A stretch of 64,000 nucleotides of DNA, from assembly GCA_910591455.2 (NCBI GenBank), contig OU342816.1:14450638-14514637 (forward strand), in the 5' to 3' direction. Of this stretch, positions 1-11,799 are shown one piece after another. The position numbers were made by a program, and so were the translations under genes. This DNA is from Pholis gunnellus (taxonomy: Eukaryota; Chordata; Actinopteri; Perciformes; Pholidae). Position 1 is the first letter of the stretch. Every line of letters begins with the position of its first letter. Below the pieces are notes generated by a model. That model searched no databases, was not told the origin of the DNA, and worked only from the letters and a program-made list of their open reading frames with translations.

Positions 1-668
1 TTCGTTTCAAAGTGGATGGAATAACATAACCAAAACAATTAAGCAAGTTTGGACCATACAAAACAGAAAGACAAGTGTCTGTTTGCAGCCATAAAGGCTC
101 AGTTCTATATTTTGTATTGAGTGATCGTGGAAGCCTGCAAACACAAATGTCTTGGCTCCAGCTGCACAATAAGTAAGACATTTCATTTTATCATTTCCTT
201 TCCTCTGGATAAGATCCGTCGAAGCTGGCAGGGATTATTGTTTATGAATGAGACCAAATCCCTCCATCACAAATGTACTGACAATAATGCTCAAATATTG
301 TTTGTTTGGTGTCTGCTACAGAGGCAGCAGTGGCATCAAATGAAATATTGATGCTCGGCCTTTCTTTGATAATCTGTGAGAAATGAGAAACTGTGTAGAA
401 AGTCTTCTGTCACTGCTAAAATGTTGCACGTTGCTCATTTTGAAGAAAGCTGCACCAGATGACCTGAAGCAAAAAGGAATTTAGTGCGACTTTTTGAAAT
501 CTTTGTGCTTTGGAGATGTTGAAATTTAGGACAGAAGGAATGGAGACAAAAACAAACACAAATCATCAGAAAACAAACGCAATAAATCTCTCACAGCAGA
601 TTTTAAACTACTTCAGTACTACACTCAAGTGAAGATAGTTTACCAAACATAGGATTTTTTATCTGTAC

Positions 669-702
669 GTATGTATGTGTGTGTGTGTGTGTGTGTGCGC
701 GC
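669..702. repeat. (GT)n microsatellite
   Basis: A GTATGTATGT lead-in is followed by about 12 GT units and GCGCGC. The short ORFs overlapping it are artefacts of the repeat. Confidence 0.95.
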
Positions 703-874
703 GGCCACACAAATGCGTCCACCTCTGCAGTGTGTAAATGCCCTTGACAGCAAAGGCTGTTTAGGAATGCTGAGCAGTGATGCTTGTTACCCACCATTCT
801 CGCCCTGCAATCATTTCATGATTGCCAGTGATGGAACACAAATCACACACATACAGTAGGTAGTGGGTAATTTG

Positions 875-912
875 CGTATGTATGTGTGGGTGTGTGTGTA
901 TGTGTATGTGTC
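875..912. repeat. Imperfect (TG)n patch
   Basis: An interrupted GTATGTGTGGGTGTGTGTG-type tract lies here. It starts about 170 bp downstream of the end of the first GT microsatellite. Confidence 0.8.
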
Positions 913-1052
913 TGAGTATGCCTGGAGGAATGAAGAATGAAGCCTTGTAACTAAGACTGAGCGTTATGTATTTATGTCTGATGTTAAGTAATATTTTCAT
1001 GAAAGCTTCATTTTTTTCACAGAAAAGAATTTGCAATTCTGAGAGATCATTA

Positions 1053-1901
1053 GGGCTGTATTCACAAACATCCTGAGATTACTCGCGGAGAGCTCCCAAT
1101 TTAAGATTTCTAGCAAGGAATCCTAGTTTAGGAGTGATTTGGCAAACTTCTTAGGCCAACTCTGAGCAAGGAAGGCTAAGTGTGATGCATTCTTTTAAAG
1201 ATGTATGATTGGTTTATCACCCAAAAAAACAAAGAAATGATGCACTCTTAGTGATGATGGGCATATCATTTTGTATCCATTCAGACATGGTTTAATTAAG
1301 AATACTTTTTTATGTAGTGGACATCTCTGTTGAATAAATTGTACGCCGTAGGCCTACTTTAAAGTAGCCTACAGAATGGTTGAAAACACAGAGCTTTTTG
1401 CTCAGTAGTCTATTCATATGCTGATAGTTTATATTTATTTACTTAAGTTTATTTACCATTGTGGGGATTTAAGTCCTTAATCTATTTGATATTAACGGGG
1501 GGGGATGGCTCAACTTTCAACGGTTTTATATGAGTAGCAGTCTGCATGTAAATCTATTAACAAGCAAACACTGTTGCATTCATCCAGCTGCCAAATATCT
1601 TAGTATTGTGATCACTTTCATTTCTGATGTTTCAGTTAGAGATATTGCGTTGGATGGGAGATGTGAGTGCACATCTAATGAGATTGACCACAACCATTAT
1701 CCCTGCACAATCCAATCTATAGCATTTCATTAACTCACAGTCATTCAGTGTTTGGAGAATATTTCTCATATGTCTTTGTCTTCCCAAAATGTTTTCCTCT
1801 GCTTAAGAAACTCTTAAGCCTTTTAAAAATCCTCTTTTACTAGTAACAGTTGTTCACCTTAGGAGCTCTCTCGAGGGGCTAAGATGCTTTGTGAATAACT
1901 C
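1053..1901. mobile_element. Non-autonomous PIF/Harbinger-like DNA transposon
   Basis: The left end (1053-1098) and the reverse complement of the right end (1857-1901) are similar over about 45 bp. They share the core TATTCACAAA, then CATC-T-AG, then CTCG-GAGAGCTCC. The element is flanked on both sides by TTA (1050-1052 and 1902-1904), the target duplication expected for Harbinger. The 849-bp interior has no transposase ORF, so this is a non-autonomous, decayed copy. It also contains a short palindrome, TAGGCCTACTTTAAAGTAGCC, around 1349-1370. Confidence 0.72.
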
Positions 1902-2160
1902 TTACCTTTACTATCTTCTTGAACTGTAGTGGGGAAATGCTTAAAGAATGTCATTATTCAAAGAATTGTCTTAGAATTTCCTCACTTGGAGCAACTCTTT
2001 GTACTAGGAAGCTTCAAGAATACTGTCCCAGTATTTTACCCCTGAATTTTGACCCCATTTCCATTTGGTATGAACTTGCAGAATGTATCAATGTCACCTA
2101 ATCTCTGACTTTGCATTTACACCTGGTATCCATAAGCGTCTTTGCTATTCTGCTCTATTC

Positions 2161-2420
2161 TAGTGGTTCTCAATCACAGCGGTCATGGTCGGTACCATTG
2201 GTATAATTTGCCTAAGAATACATGTTATTGAGTTGATTTGTGATAGTCTTAGTAAGTGAGCACACAAGTTTCTGACAGAGATTTCTAGCAGGTCAGAGGG
2301 AGAGAGAGAGAAATGGAACCCGTCAAAAATCCACAATGCCTTTGGACGAAGCCTAGGGATCACAAACATTAACCTGATTATTATGGGGGGTCGCGACTCG
2401 AAAAGGTTTTAACACCACTG
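2161..2420. mobile_element. Short hAT-like MITE
   Basis: The left end TAGTGGTTCTCAA and the right end (reverse complement CAGTGGTGTTAAAAC) resemble the inverted ends of hAT/Charlie-type elements, and an internal GGGGTCGCGACTCG is close to the right end. Flanking octamers CTCTATTC (2153-2160) and CTCTCTCC (2421-2428) match at 6 of 8 positions, which fits a decayed 8-bp duplication. At 260 bp there is no room for a transposase. Confidence 0.6.
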
Positions 2421-2428
2421 CTCTCTCC

Positions 2429-3036
2429 TGCCCCCCGGATGCTGGAGACTCTCAAGACGTCACTATGATACCGTTGAAATGGGTAGCCTTGCTAACTCTG
2501 CTTTCGTTACTTGTACTGTAAGAGAGAGGGTATTCAGCGCGAGTTAATAAACGTGACCCTGGTCTTGTGTTCAGTCTACAGAGGTGATTGTTCTGAATGG
2601 GCCGTACTTAACTCGGGTTGTCTGCTTTTTGATAGGAAGCTTGAAACAGCAGGCTGGTGTGTATGTATGTACATACGTACATACAAACACACCAGCTGTA
2701 TGTATATACAGAGCAGGACTATTCTTCATGTAACAATGCAGGACCCGCCGTACTTGCTATTGATATTGAGTTGTTGGAACCCTGGGACTTTTGGAAGCTT
2801 GGCGGATTGGGTAGTCGCCTGCTCTGCCTTGTTGGTAAACCAGCTTAATAGTACTCTTCCAGAGACAGTTCAGCGCTTAACATTGAATAATTAATTCAAA
2901 TGATGAAGCAAGGAAAATAACAAAAGCACACCGAATAAAAAGACTGAGTCTAAATGAATATATTTGCGTATTTAATTTGGTCACCCACCTTCTTTTTCCA
3001 TTTGAACTTTATCATATGATAATAATAATAATAATT
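2429..3036. other. Intronic sequence with a hairpin
   Basis: No gene is seen. It holds the perfect-arm hairpin at 2653-2696 and an (ATA)n run at about 3017-3034 that abuts the LINE fossil. Confidence 0.55.
2653..2696. repeat. 20-bp inverted repeat (hairpin), 4-nt loop
   Basis: The arms 2653-2672 and 2677-2696 are reverse complements with a single mismatch. They begin GCTGGTGTGT and end ACACACCAGC. The loop is only four bases. Confidence 0.9.
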
Positions 3037-4330
3037 GTAATAACCTTTATGTGTAATTGACATGTGGAGGAATTTAAGTGGGAGATTAACTCTAATAATT
3101 CGAGCATTGAAATTTGCTTAAAGCAAGACATACTTGCAGAGGGTTCAGTACAGATTAGAAGATCTTTGGTCACAGGTGTGATTTGGAGCTTAATGTCATC
3201 TATTTTATTAAAAAAATGGTGGAGAAACTGCTCGACTGTCTCAGTGGATGCTTCCATATGCTGGCTAGGAGAAGGGTTAATCACTGAATTGATTGCCTGA
3301 AATAAAACCCTGGGGTTGTGGCAGCGACTAGCCATTAAATTGGAGGAATTGGAATACCCTGTTTCTTTAACTGTGCACTGATAGGCCAGCATCAAGATAC
3401 CTTGAGTTTATCTTTATTACATTTTGTCCTCAGTTTTCCGACATGGCCTCTATAAATCCTTTGTATGCTCATTTAGCCAGGGAAGGGCATTGTGTTTTGC
3501 TCCTTTCATCTCGATAGGGGCAATGTCATCAAGGATTGTCTGACATGTTCTATTAAAATTATCTGATACATCATTGACAGAGACAGTCTTTAACAGTCTT
3601 CTGATTGAAGATATCATGGGCAGAGGCAGCTAAGAACTTTTTGCAGAAACAGCAAGCTGACTTGGAATTAAAAGACCCAATACAGGTAGATGGCTTATAG
3701 GCGCTGTAGCTGTAGCATGCTATGTAAGATCACAGCCTCATCAGAGACATTCCAATCTAGCAATTCAATGTTATTCAGAGGAACAGCATAAGACGACTCA
3801 AGGACAAGGGTATGCCCCTTATTAGGAGTAGAATTTTTCACAAACTTTTCAAGATTGAAAGAATCAAAGAGGTTAAAAAAATTGTCAGTAAAAGCAGGCA
3901 TGGAGAGACGACAGACATTAAATGTATTAAATTCACCAAGAATAAGAACTCAACCATTTTTAATCATAATAAGTGATGGAAGCTCAGAAAATTCTTGAAT
4001 AAACCCAGTGTTAGCCTTGGGCAGCCTATATTGTAGATCAAAACACACAGTGCCTGATGCTGGGCATTTGAAAGAAAACCCACACACTCAAAAGAAGAAA
4101 ATATACTAAGAGGAACCGGTTGAACATGTGTAGTCCTGGCATATAAAAGACTTGTTCGCAAGGGACCTCAGCTTCAGTAATTTTCCATATTTAGCTAATT
4201 ACGACAATGTGGATGCTACACAGGATTTCAGAACAAGACTTCTCCAAGGGAGACACCCAACAACAAAAAAAGTAAACTAAGATGTTTGCGTTATCTCTCA
4301 ATACTGGACCAGTTAAAAACATGTTGCCAT
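3037..4330 (-). pseudogene. L2/CR1-clade LINE fossil (endonuclease to start of RT)
   Basis: Conceptual translation of the minus strand, across stops and frame changes, follows a non-LTR retrotransposon ORF2 in order. An endonuclease part shows FIQEFSELPS, then VLILGEFNTFNVC (the LGDFNIH motif), then LFDSFNLEKFV..GHTL and WNVSDEAV (the SDH motif, with His lost). Then comes the linker ILDDIAPIEM..PWLNEHTKDL, then HNPRVLFQAINSV and SHLNSSTCQLHIK, which begins the reverse transcriptase. The catalytic YxDD part of RT and the 3' tail are absent; the copy stops at an ATT-type simple repeat near 3035. It lies antisense to cadm1. The upper edge is soft, and an ORF remnant at 4388-4675 may be more of the same element. 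Confidence 0.85.
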
Positions 4331-7300
4331 TAGTCAATTAAACACAATAACGTGGGAAAATAGGGTTGAGTTTGAAGAATACCAAAGTTACCGTTGACTT
4401 AACACAGGTGAAACGCAGTAGAAGGAATCAGTGGTCGATACAGTTGAAAGGGTTTTAGGGTTGATGATGTTTTTGACTTTGCTGTTGATGTGGGTGGAAT
4501 GGGATTTTGCTCTTGTTTGAGAATTAGCAGAGCAGCTGGGTCTATAGGTAGCACCGTTTTTAGAGGTTTGGTGTTGGTGGAGAATGTTTTTTTTTTGAGG
4601 GAGGGTATTTAATAAATGCCATGAAGAAGTGACGCAATGGAGACAAAAGGGTAGAGGTAAGGCACATAGGGGCAATGATTGGATGACTGCTCAAAACAGC
4701 ACAGAAAGATCCAGTTTAAAGTCTGACAGCAACAAGGCGATTGGTTGGTCGGGGTCATGCCAAAATCCCATTGGTTTCGGAGAATCGTGGGAACCCTCAA
4801 AGTCAGCTGACATATTGAATCAACACAGAAAACGTGCATTAATAGGAAATGAGCACATTTCCCTGATTAAAACACTAAGCTCCATTTGTCATTTTCATAC
4901 GGCCATAAATATGCATAAGTGGTATTAAAAATGCATTAAAAGATTTAACTCGATGCAACTTGACGACACCTTGTTATCTAGGCTGTGTGTTTCTTTTAAA
5001 ATATGTGCTCATTACATGTGCAACGCAAATTCTCTTGGGAGTAATAAGACGTTGCACTCCAGCTGTTTCATTCGCTCCAAATCCATGTTTAATACAGAAC
5101 AAGTATATCACCCTCTGCCGCTAACGAGACCCCTCAGCCTCCGACCTGTGAATCTATGGAGAAAATGTCTCTGGCTCAGCAGTAGTCAAGAGCAACGGCA
5201 GTTTTCCCAGCACAGCTGACAATGTCGCGGCTTTCTGTGCCTGCTGCTGAGGGGCGGGCCGACGCAGTCAGCGGCGCCATAAATGTCACTCTTTCTTTGA
5301 TGGGCCCTCCTGTGGATCGATGCCAATATGTAGCCTACCTCCCTCCAGCTACCTAACCCCCATCTGTCCATCCATACATTCATTCATTCGACCGTCTATC
5401 CATCCTCCCCCTCTCTGTCCCTCCCTCCCTCCTCCTGCTTTACTTTCATCTTTGTCCATTTATGTACATTCTTACTGCTACTTCTTGCCCCCAGCAGCCG
5501 CTCTGAACTCCTTGCTCCTTTGCTCCCCTCACCGTTCACCATACACATATGTGTCATTTATTTATCATGTGCATGTCTAGCCATTTGTAAGCATACCCCA
5601 TTAAAGATTATATCACCATGAGTTACAAATTCTGTGCAATCTGCATACATGTATAATCATAATGTTATGGTCATGTTCAAAGCAAGGAGTTAGCAAAGTT
5701 AGACATTTCCAAAGTGGCTTTAAGCACAAATCACCTCTTTGGTAACCCCTTGTTGACTTCCTTATTATCAGGCAAAATCCTGATAATTACATGATGACCC
5801 AACATGTGTGACAGCAGCCTTTGATTAGAGGTGCATATTTGATATGGCCCTAAAATGGGGAAAAGAAAGAATCTTTACTAAAGGGTTACTTTTGTATAAG
5901 GATGTACTAAGTGTCTGTCCAATGGTACATTCAGTGTGCAGGATTTACAGCCGTCCACAGTGTCAACTCTGTCTCTCTGAACATTTTTGAGAGCCAGGAG
6001 GGTTGACCTCCCAACACGAGTGGTGAGAGGCTGCACATCTTTGTTTTGTGCTATCCAAAGCAGAAAAAGCACAGGAGGTCTGGTGGTGAAAGAAAAAAAG
6101 GAGACTAAAGCAGACCAGAATAGACCCACTACTGGCACAAAATCAATTGGGTCCAATGCTTTATCACAGTAGCTACTGTGACGCAAATGCTAAGTAAGCA
6201 CTCTGAGAGTCAGAGGCTGGTTGAATAGCTGAGCAGTTGAGTCTGGGAACTCTTGGGCAATGTTATTATTCTTTGGTCAAGGGATGAGTGACCAGTGGAA
6301 GAACTTGCTGATGCACAGGGCTTGGTTTGGTAAAAGCTGTTGCTCCCAGGGTCTTCGTCTGATTATACTCACATTGTGTGTTGAAAGCTTCAGTATTTGA
6401 GGTGATGGACTATCTTGCAACAGAATCCACTGCATTGAACATGACTGTTGTTTTGCTATTAATAAATGTGTGGATTAGGATGTAACCAAGGGTTGTCAGA
6501 TGTGATAAGCAGTTCAGCAATTCCTGGTTAATCAATGTTCTCAAGAGCATCCAGAATAGTAGAGGTTTCTTTGAGAACTTGGATCGATTACGATGCTGTT
6601 TTTCATGATATTAAACGATGCAACAGAATGAAAATGAGCAGTAGTATGTGGTTAAATTAAAGATGGATTTGGTTGAATGTTTGGAAAAGAGTAATCTTAC
6701 ATTAGGATATTTCTATTACAAAAATACACTTAAATAATTTGAGGATCTACAAACACAATATGATTTCCACAAAACTCTGTTCTAGAGATATTTTTATATT
6801 CATGGTTACATTTACAATACACAAAGTCACCAGTTAAGTAACATGTAGTTCTCCAGGTCTTTGAATTAAATTAGTCTGAGAAAGAGATTTGGGTGTGTCA
6901 TTTGATGAACATGAATAGGATGAGATTAGCAGCAATTTCTGAAAACTGAAGTGCTGATGAGGGTACGTCTGTACATGTGCTGAGGACATGCAATTCCATC
7001 AATTCTGGACAAAGATTCAATGTTACATCGCAAATATCCTAAAACTGCCAGTTGTTGTCTGTCCAAAGCTTCATATATTAGAAACTGTAAGGTGTTTGTA
7101 TTTACTTCACTTCAAATTTGTATTTCTTCACTATTTATTGCTTCATAATAGTACTGTCCTTTTGGCAATAGCTTTATGTATATTGTAACATAAAAATTGC
7201 AAGTCATAAAAACAAAAAAATCCTAGTTTTCTTAACCTCAATTCTGGAATTACAACAGATTTGATTAACCGAAGCCGGAATTAAATTACCATATCTTTAT

Positions 7301-10300
7301 CATTTTTGTATTCCTGTGTCAGAATCAACTCAGTACGTAACGAACACATTCACTGATGTATCTTGCAGTGGGTGTTATTACAATGGCTGTGCAAGAAAAT
7401 AAATGTAGATGTATAAAGCGCTTTTTTTCATCTCACAGAAGTAGTATGTAACTGAGCACTTCTGTCCTTTTCAGCTGTGCTATATCTAGAATGCATAGAG
7501 GGGATCTCATGAGAGTAGCCAACACTGCTGGATTATGACCAAAGGTGGAAAAACAATGTTATCTATTGTGTCTTTTTTGCAGCAGAAGAGAGTTCTCTCT
7601 TATCTCAGAGCCATCTCATGATTCGTTGTCTGGCATATCTTTCAGAGCTTACAAAGAAAACATTGATGACCTCTCGACCATTGCACACATCTAAAGACTG
7701 TGCCAGTGAAAGATAATGTTCAGGTTTCAACGCTCGAGGAACTTTCACAAAGAATTGACCTGTTTTAAAGAAATGGCAAGCCTGATGTCTCTGCACATAC
7801 ACCCATTGCACGCTTTGTTGTATCTTAGGGAATTCTTGAGATAACATGCAGATTTCTTGGTTGGCGAATGATCACATTATAGTTGAGTCCAAATCTGCAG
7901 CAGACCTGAATGAAGAAGAACATCAGCTTTATTCTGTGTTACTAAAGGGATCCTTTGGCCCTTCTGGTTGCCAAAATTAGTTGCTCTTTTATTCACAAAT
8001 CAATGGTATTTGGCCTCCCTCCTTTGAGGTCTTGCTGTCTATAAAATCCTTCACTATTGTATCTGCTGTTGGCTGGCTGTTGAAGCTAGATAAGAGCAAA
8101 GGCCTGATTTCTCATCCTCAGTCATCAGCGATGCCGTGCTCTATCTCACACCCGTACTTTTAATTCAGTGTGACTTTTTTAAATTATTGTAATCAATGCA
8201 GTTTAATTCATCGTGTGTAGAATACTGCAATCCTACTCACCCTGGTATAACCACTGTGAGGTTGTTACATCCACGAGAACAAGATAGTTGGGCCGTCTTG
8301 AGATTTTTCTGTTGGACTGACTTCAAGAATTTACATATAAAATGAAAACCAGCCGCACCATGAATGCACACAATAGATCTTTCAGGCTGCTCTCTAAAAA
8401 GATGGCATTGCTTTTCTCTCTTTTTTAGCTTGTACTATTATAACCATTAGGTACTGTAGAGGAATTTGGTAATGAGTCATTGTGTTCATTGTTTTAGCAT
8501 ATGTTTAGTGAGTAAAATAACAACTATGGATATGATAAAGTTCGATGTTCATTGTTTTTTAATATAAAACCACAGAGGTTACATGAGGTATAACACAATA
8601 TGCATGAAAAATTCAGCTATGATAGGAAAAGCAACAAGCCAAATAAAAGAATCTCCCTTTAAATACAATGTCATTGGCTTTTTCTGTCATTTTATTTCAG
8701 TGGCAGACAGTTGAATATGTACTGCAGCTGCACGACAAACGGATCAATACTTATTATAACGTGTTGCCTTCGTATTGAAGGAAAAATACAGATTCTCTAT
8801 TTAGAGAGAGACATCAGTGCCTAAGCAAGATTGCTGCTTCTATCTCGAAAATAATATGTGATGTATGTTTATATGTGACACCTGAAATAGGTAAGATTAG
8901 CTTTGCCTCAGAACACTCTGTGACACTGAAAGTAAAAACCTGCTCAGCCTTGTAACTGACTTTAACGATTGATGTTTCTTGACAGCAATAGCGGCCCCAG
9001 AGTTCTGATCAATCTCACTTGTGCAGACGCCTGGTGACCCAATACTCGCTCTTTCGAATCCCAGTTATTCACCCAATGCAGCATCACCTTGCTGTGTTCC
9101 AAACTCTCTGCTTCCCAAGCACTTTTGTACCACCAAAGCTGAAAGCACTGCCTCTCTACCCCAAACATTTCTTTGTTAGAAATTGTGGCATTCCACATTT
9201 AGAATTGGCCAGCCAAAGTGCTCATGCTGTATCATTATCACGTCAGAACCGCTCCCACTTGATCACAGCGGCCAGCAACAGGGCCAAGTATCCACCCACA
9301 CCTGCAGCCGACATTCTTCATTATCCTCACTGGCTTTTTCTTTCCTCACCAAGCCAAGGTGGCTTGGCTTTTGTCAAGTACCACGGAACACAAACAACTC
9401 ACTAAAGTCAGCTGTGACAGGTGCAATTGCACATGACATTCATGTGTGCTAATAATTGTATTTTTGTGTAAAATGAAGATCTTTGTATTAAGAAAATTGT
9501 TGCCAGGCTTAAGTGGTCAAAAAAGAAATGGCAATATTAGTATTATGTTAGTGTTAAGGGCTAGGTAACTAACTCCATGAACTGGAAGGTCCTCTCAAAT
9601 AACAACAGTATAGGAATGTGTTTGTGTAGGCGGGTGTGCTGGCAGATCTTTACTGCGTGACGATGGTCAGATGTGTGGATGGAGGGAGGTCATGCTGACT
9701 GCTGATTGCCCAGATGGCATCTTCCCCATAGGTGTGTACGATTGACAAACGCCACAATCATCACAGCGTCTTTCCTTTAGTTCCAGATATCCCTTTGGAT
9801 GCCATTATGGTTTATTTTACTTGGTTTTATTGGCTCATGTCTATTAGGTCGGTCTCCTAATGTAGTGCATTTTCATTGTGGGATACGAAGGGACTGTCCA
9901 TGTTTTTGCAGTGGCAGGCACCGGTCTGTCTTATTGCTGTCTCAATTATCTGCTGCCATGATGGCAATCTACCTATTAGATCACAAGATGCAATGTTTTG
10001 TTTGTGCCTTTCTGATTTAAGGTTGGTGCTAGCAAAAAAAAGCTCATGGACTGTCCGAAGTAAAAAAGGGTTCATCATCCGGGGACCATAAAATATCCAC
10101 AGTAAATATGTTGCAGATCTTTAGAAATGCCAAATGTCATGAATATGGTCCAACAGCCCCAGTGCATCCAAAGTAGTTTGAAAATGGGGAAATGCATGCT
10201 CATGCACGCTGTTTACACCTTCCTTGCTATCATCAAAGAGGAGCATGCTGTGTTCACTGCTTTGATATTCAACAGTGTTACAGATAGTTATCTGGGTGTC

Positions 10301-10991
10301 AGGGAGGTCACATTGCGTGCTGACTCACTCATCCACTAAGTGGTAAGATCAAGGGTCTTTTTAATAATAGAGCCTCATAGGAAAAAGTTTGATGATGTGA
10401 AGTTGTTCCACCTCAGCACTAAGCAGTGTGAATATGAGCGATGTGAAAGAACTTTTGATGGAGGCAAAAGACCTACTTTGATACCACTCAAGGTTTTTTT
10501 TGCCATTAGGTGGGATATGGAAACGCCTTTGCTCAATAATTCGGATTTAGCAAACACTTAACTCACATGACTCATCAGATGTATCCACTGTCAGCGTCAC
10601 CCCATTTGTAGTGTCGTCTTCTCCCGACAGCTTGAAACGTGGCCAATTTCGGCTGACATAAAAGCCTAGTTGATACTAATTCAACCACTCCCCATTTTTC
10701 TCTTGTAGGTTTGCAAAAGCAACTTGTTTTGTTTCCACTTTGCATCCTCTTCTTCTACTCTTGTTAGTGGCGGATTATATCCACTAAAACATGACCGGCA
10801 TCTTTTGACGCTCCAAACCAGTCAAAAGTTATCTTAGAATTTGTTTCACAATTGAATGGAAACACAGCTTTTGTAACTGTAGAGTCAGTTCAAGTCAAGA
10901 AAACATGCCGATGTGAAAAGTATCTAAATATCTTGTCATCAAATTTATTATGACACACACATTTTGAAATGCAATTTTTTGGAAAATATAT

Positions 10992-10994
<3 letters not shown>
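4331..10994. other. Intronic sequence, no gene recognised
   Basis: Nothing coding is recognised in about 6.6 kb. A pyrimidine-rich CCTCC/CATT block lies at about 5336-5475. A GC-richer patch near 5220-5290 has a short ORF from ATG 5223 but no signal-peptide character. Confidence 0.5.
5336..5475. repeat. Pyrimidine-rich low-complexity block
   Basis: Runs of CCATCCAT, CATTCATT and CCCTCCCTCC make a C/T-rich strand over about 140 bp. The ORF reading SIHSFIRPSIHPP is a product of this repeat. Confidence 0.8.

Positions 10995-11040
<46 letters not shown>
10995..11040. repeat. (TA)23 microsatellite
   Basis: There are 23 uninterrupted TA dinucleotides. Such a tract is self-complementary and readily forms cruciforms. 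Confidence 0.98.
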
Positions 11041-11044
<4 letters not shown>

Positions 11045-11762
11045 AGTACCATAGCAACTTTCAGTAATGGCCCACTTGAAACATTACTTAAAAATAATTT
11101 TTCCCATTTGACATGTACTGATTTGCGCTAACTAGTAAAACATGTCTAGATGTTAAGTGTCTAGTCAAAATTGAAAATGTGTCTCAGAAGGCTTTACAAT
11201 CTCTACAGCGTATAATGTTTTATATTATTATATCATTAATTTATGGTGAATATGCCCTGTTTCTTTAAATTGGGTGTGGCTAGCCAAGACTGTATCTCAG
11301 GAGCAATAATGTCTAAGATCAAGTTTATTCTGGAGGTTATCATGGTAGTGTTAAGATGGATGATAAAGAATCCCATCTCTTTCAAATGTTTCAAGCATAT
11401 TTATGGGCAGACATATGTTGTTCTGTCTTTTTTGCTTTACTCAAAGTTAGACGACTGTGTCAGCCTGATGGGGGCCAGACCAAAGCCAAATGGAGTACAT
11501 CAGCCCTTAGTGGATCTGACTGAATACCTTCATTCAAACACATTGACTTAATATATAATTAGTGTTGAGGCAGTTTCAGTTAATTAACTTGCCATGCAAG
11601 AATATGTAGAAGTAACTTAACAGTCCTAATCTTAAACATACTCTTTCTTTCTCACTGCTGGAAGGAGGTCGATGCACTGCACATCAGCTTCTAGGGGCGT
11701 TCTCTTAACATGCATGGCATCATGTATTAGCTATATTCCTTATGTAAAAGCATGTAATGTGG

Positions 11763-11799
<37 letters not shown>

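Larger units (their letters stand above)
1..1049. other. Intronic sequence with two TG-rich patches
   Basis: Nothing gene-like is seen. Two GT-type microsatellites lie here, at about 669-702 and 875-912. Confidence 0.6.

Noticed and set aside
5223..5354. GC-rich ATG-initiated ORF considered as a first exon
   Set aside because: The N-terminus is not a signal peptide and no donor in phase was found.
9025..9075. tRNA-like B box (TTTCGAATCCC)
   Set aside because: No A box at the right distance and no cloverleaf could be drawn.
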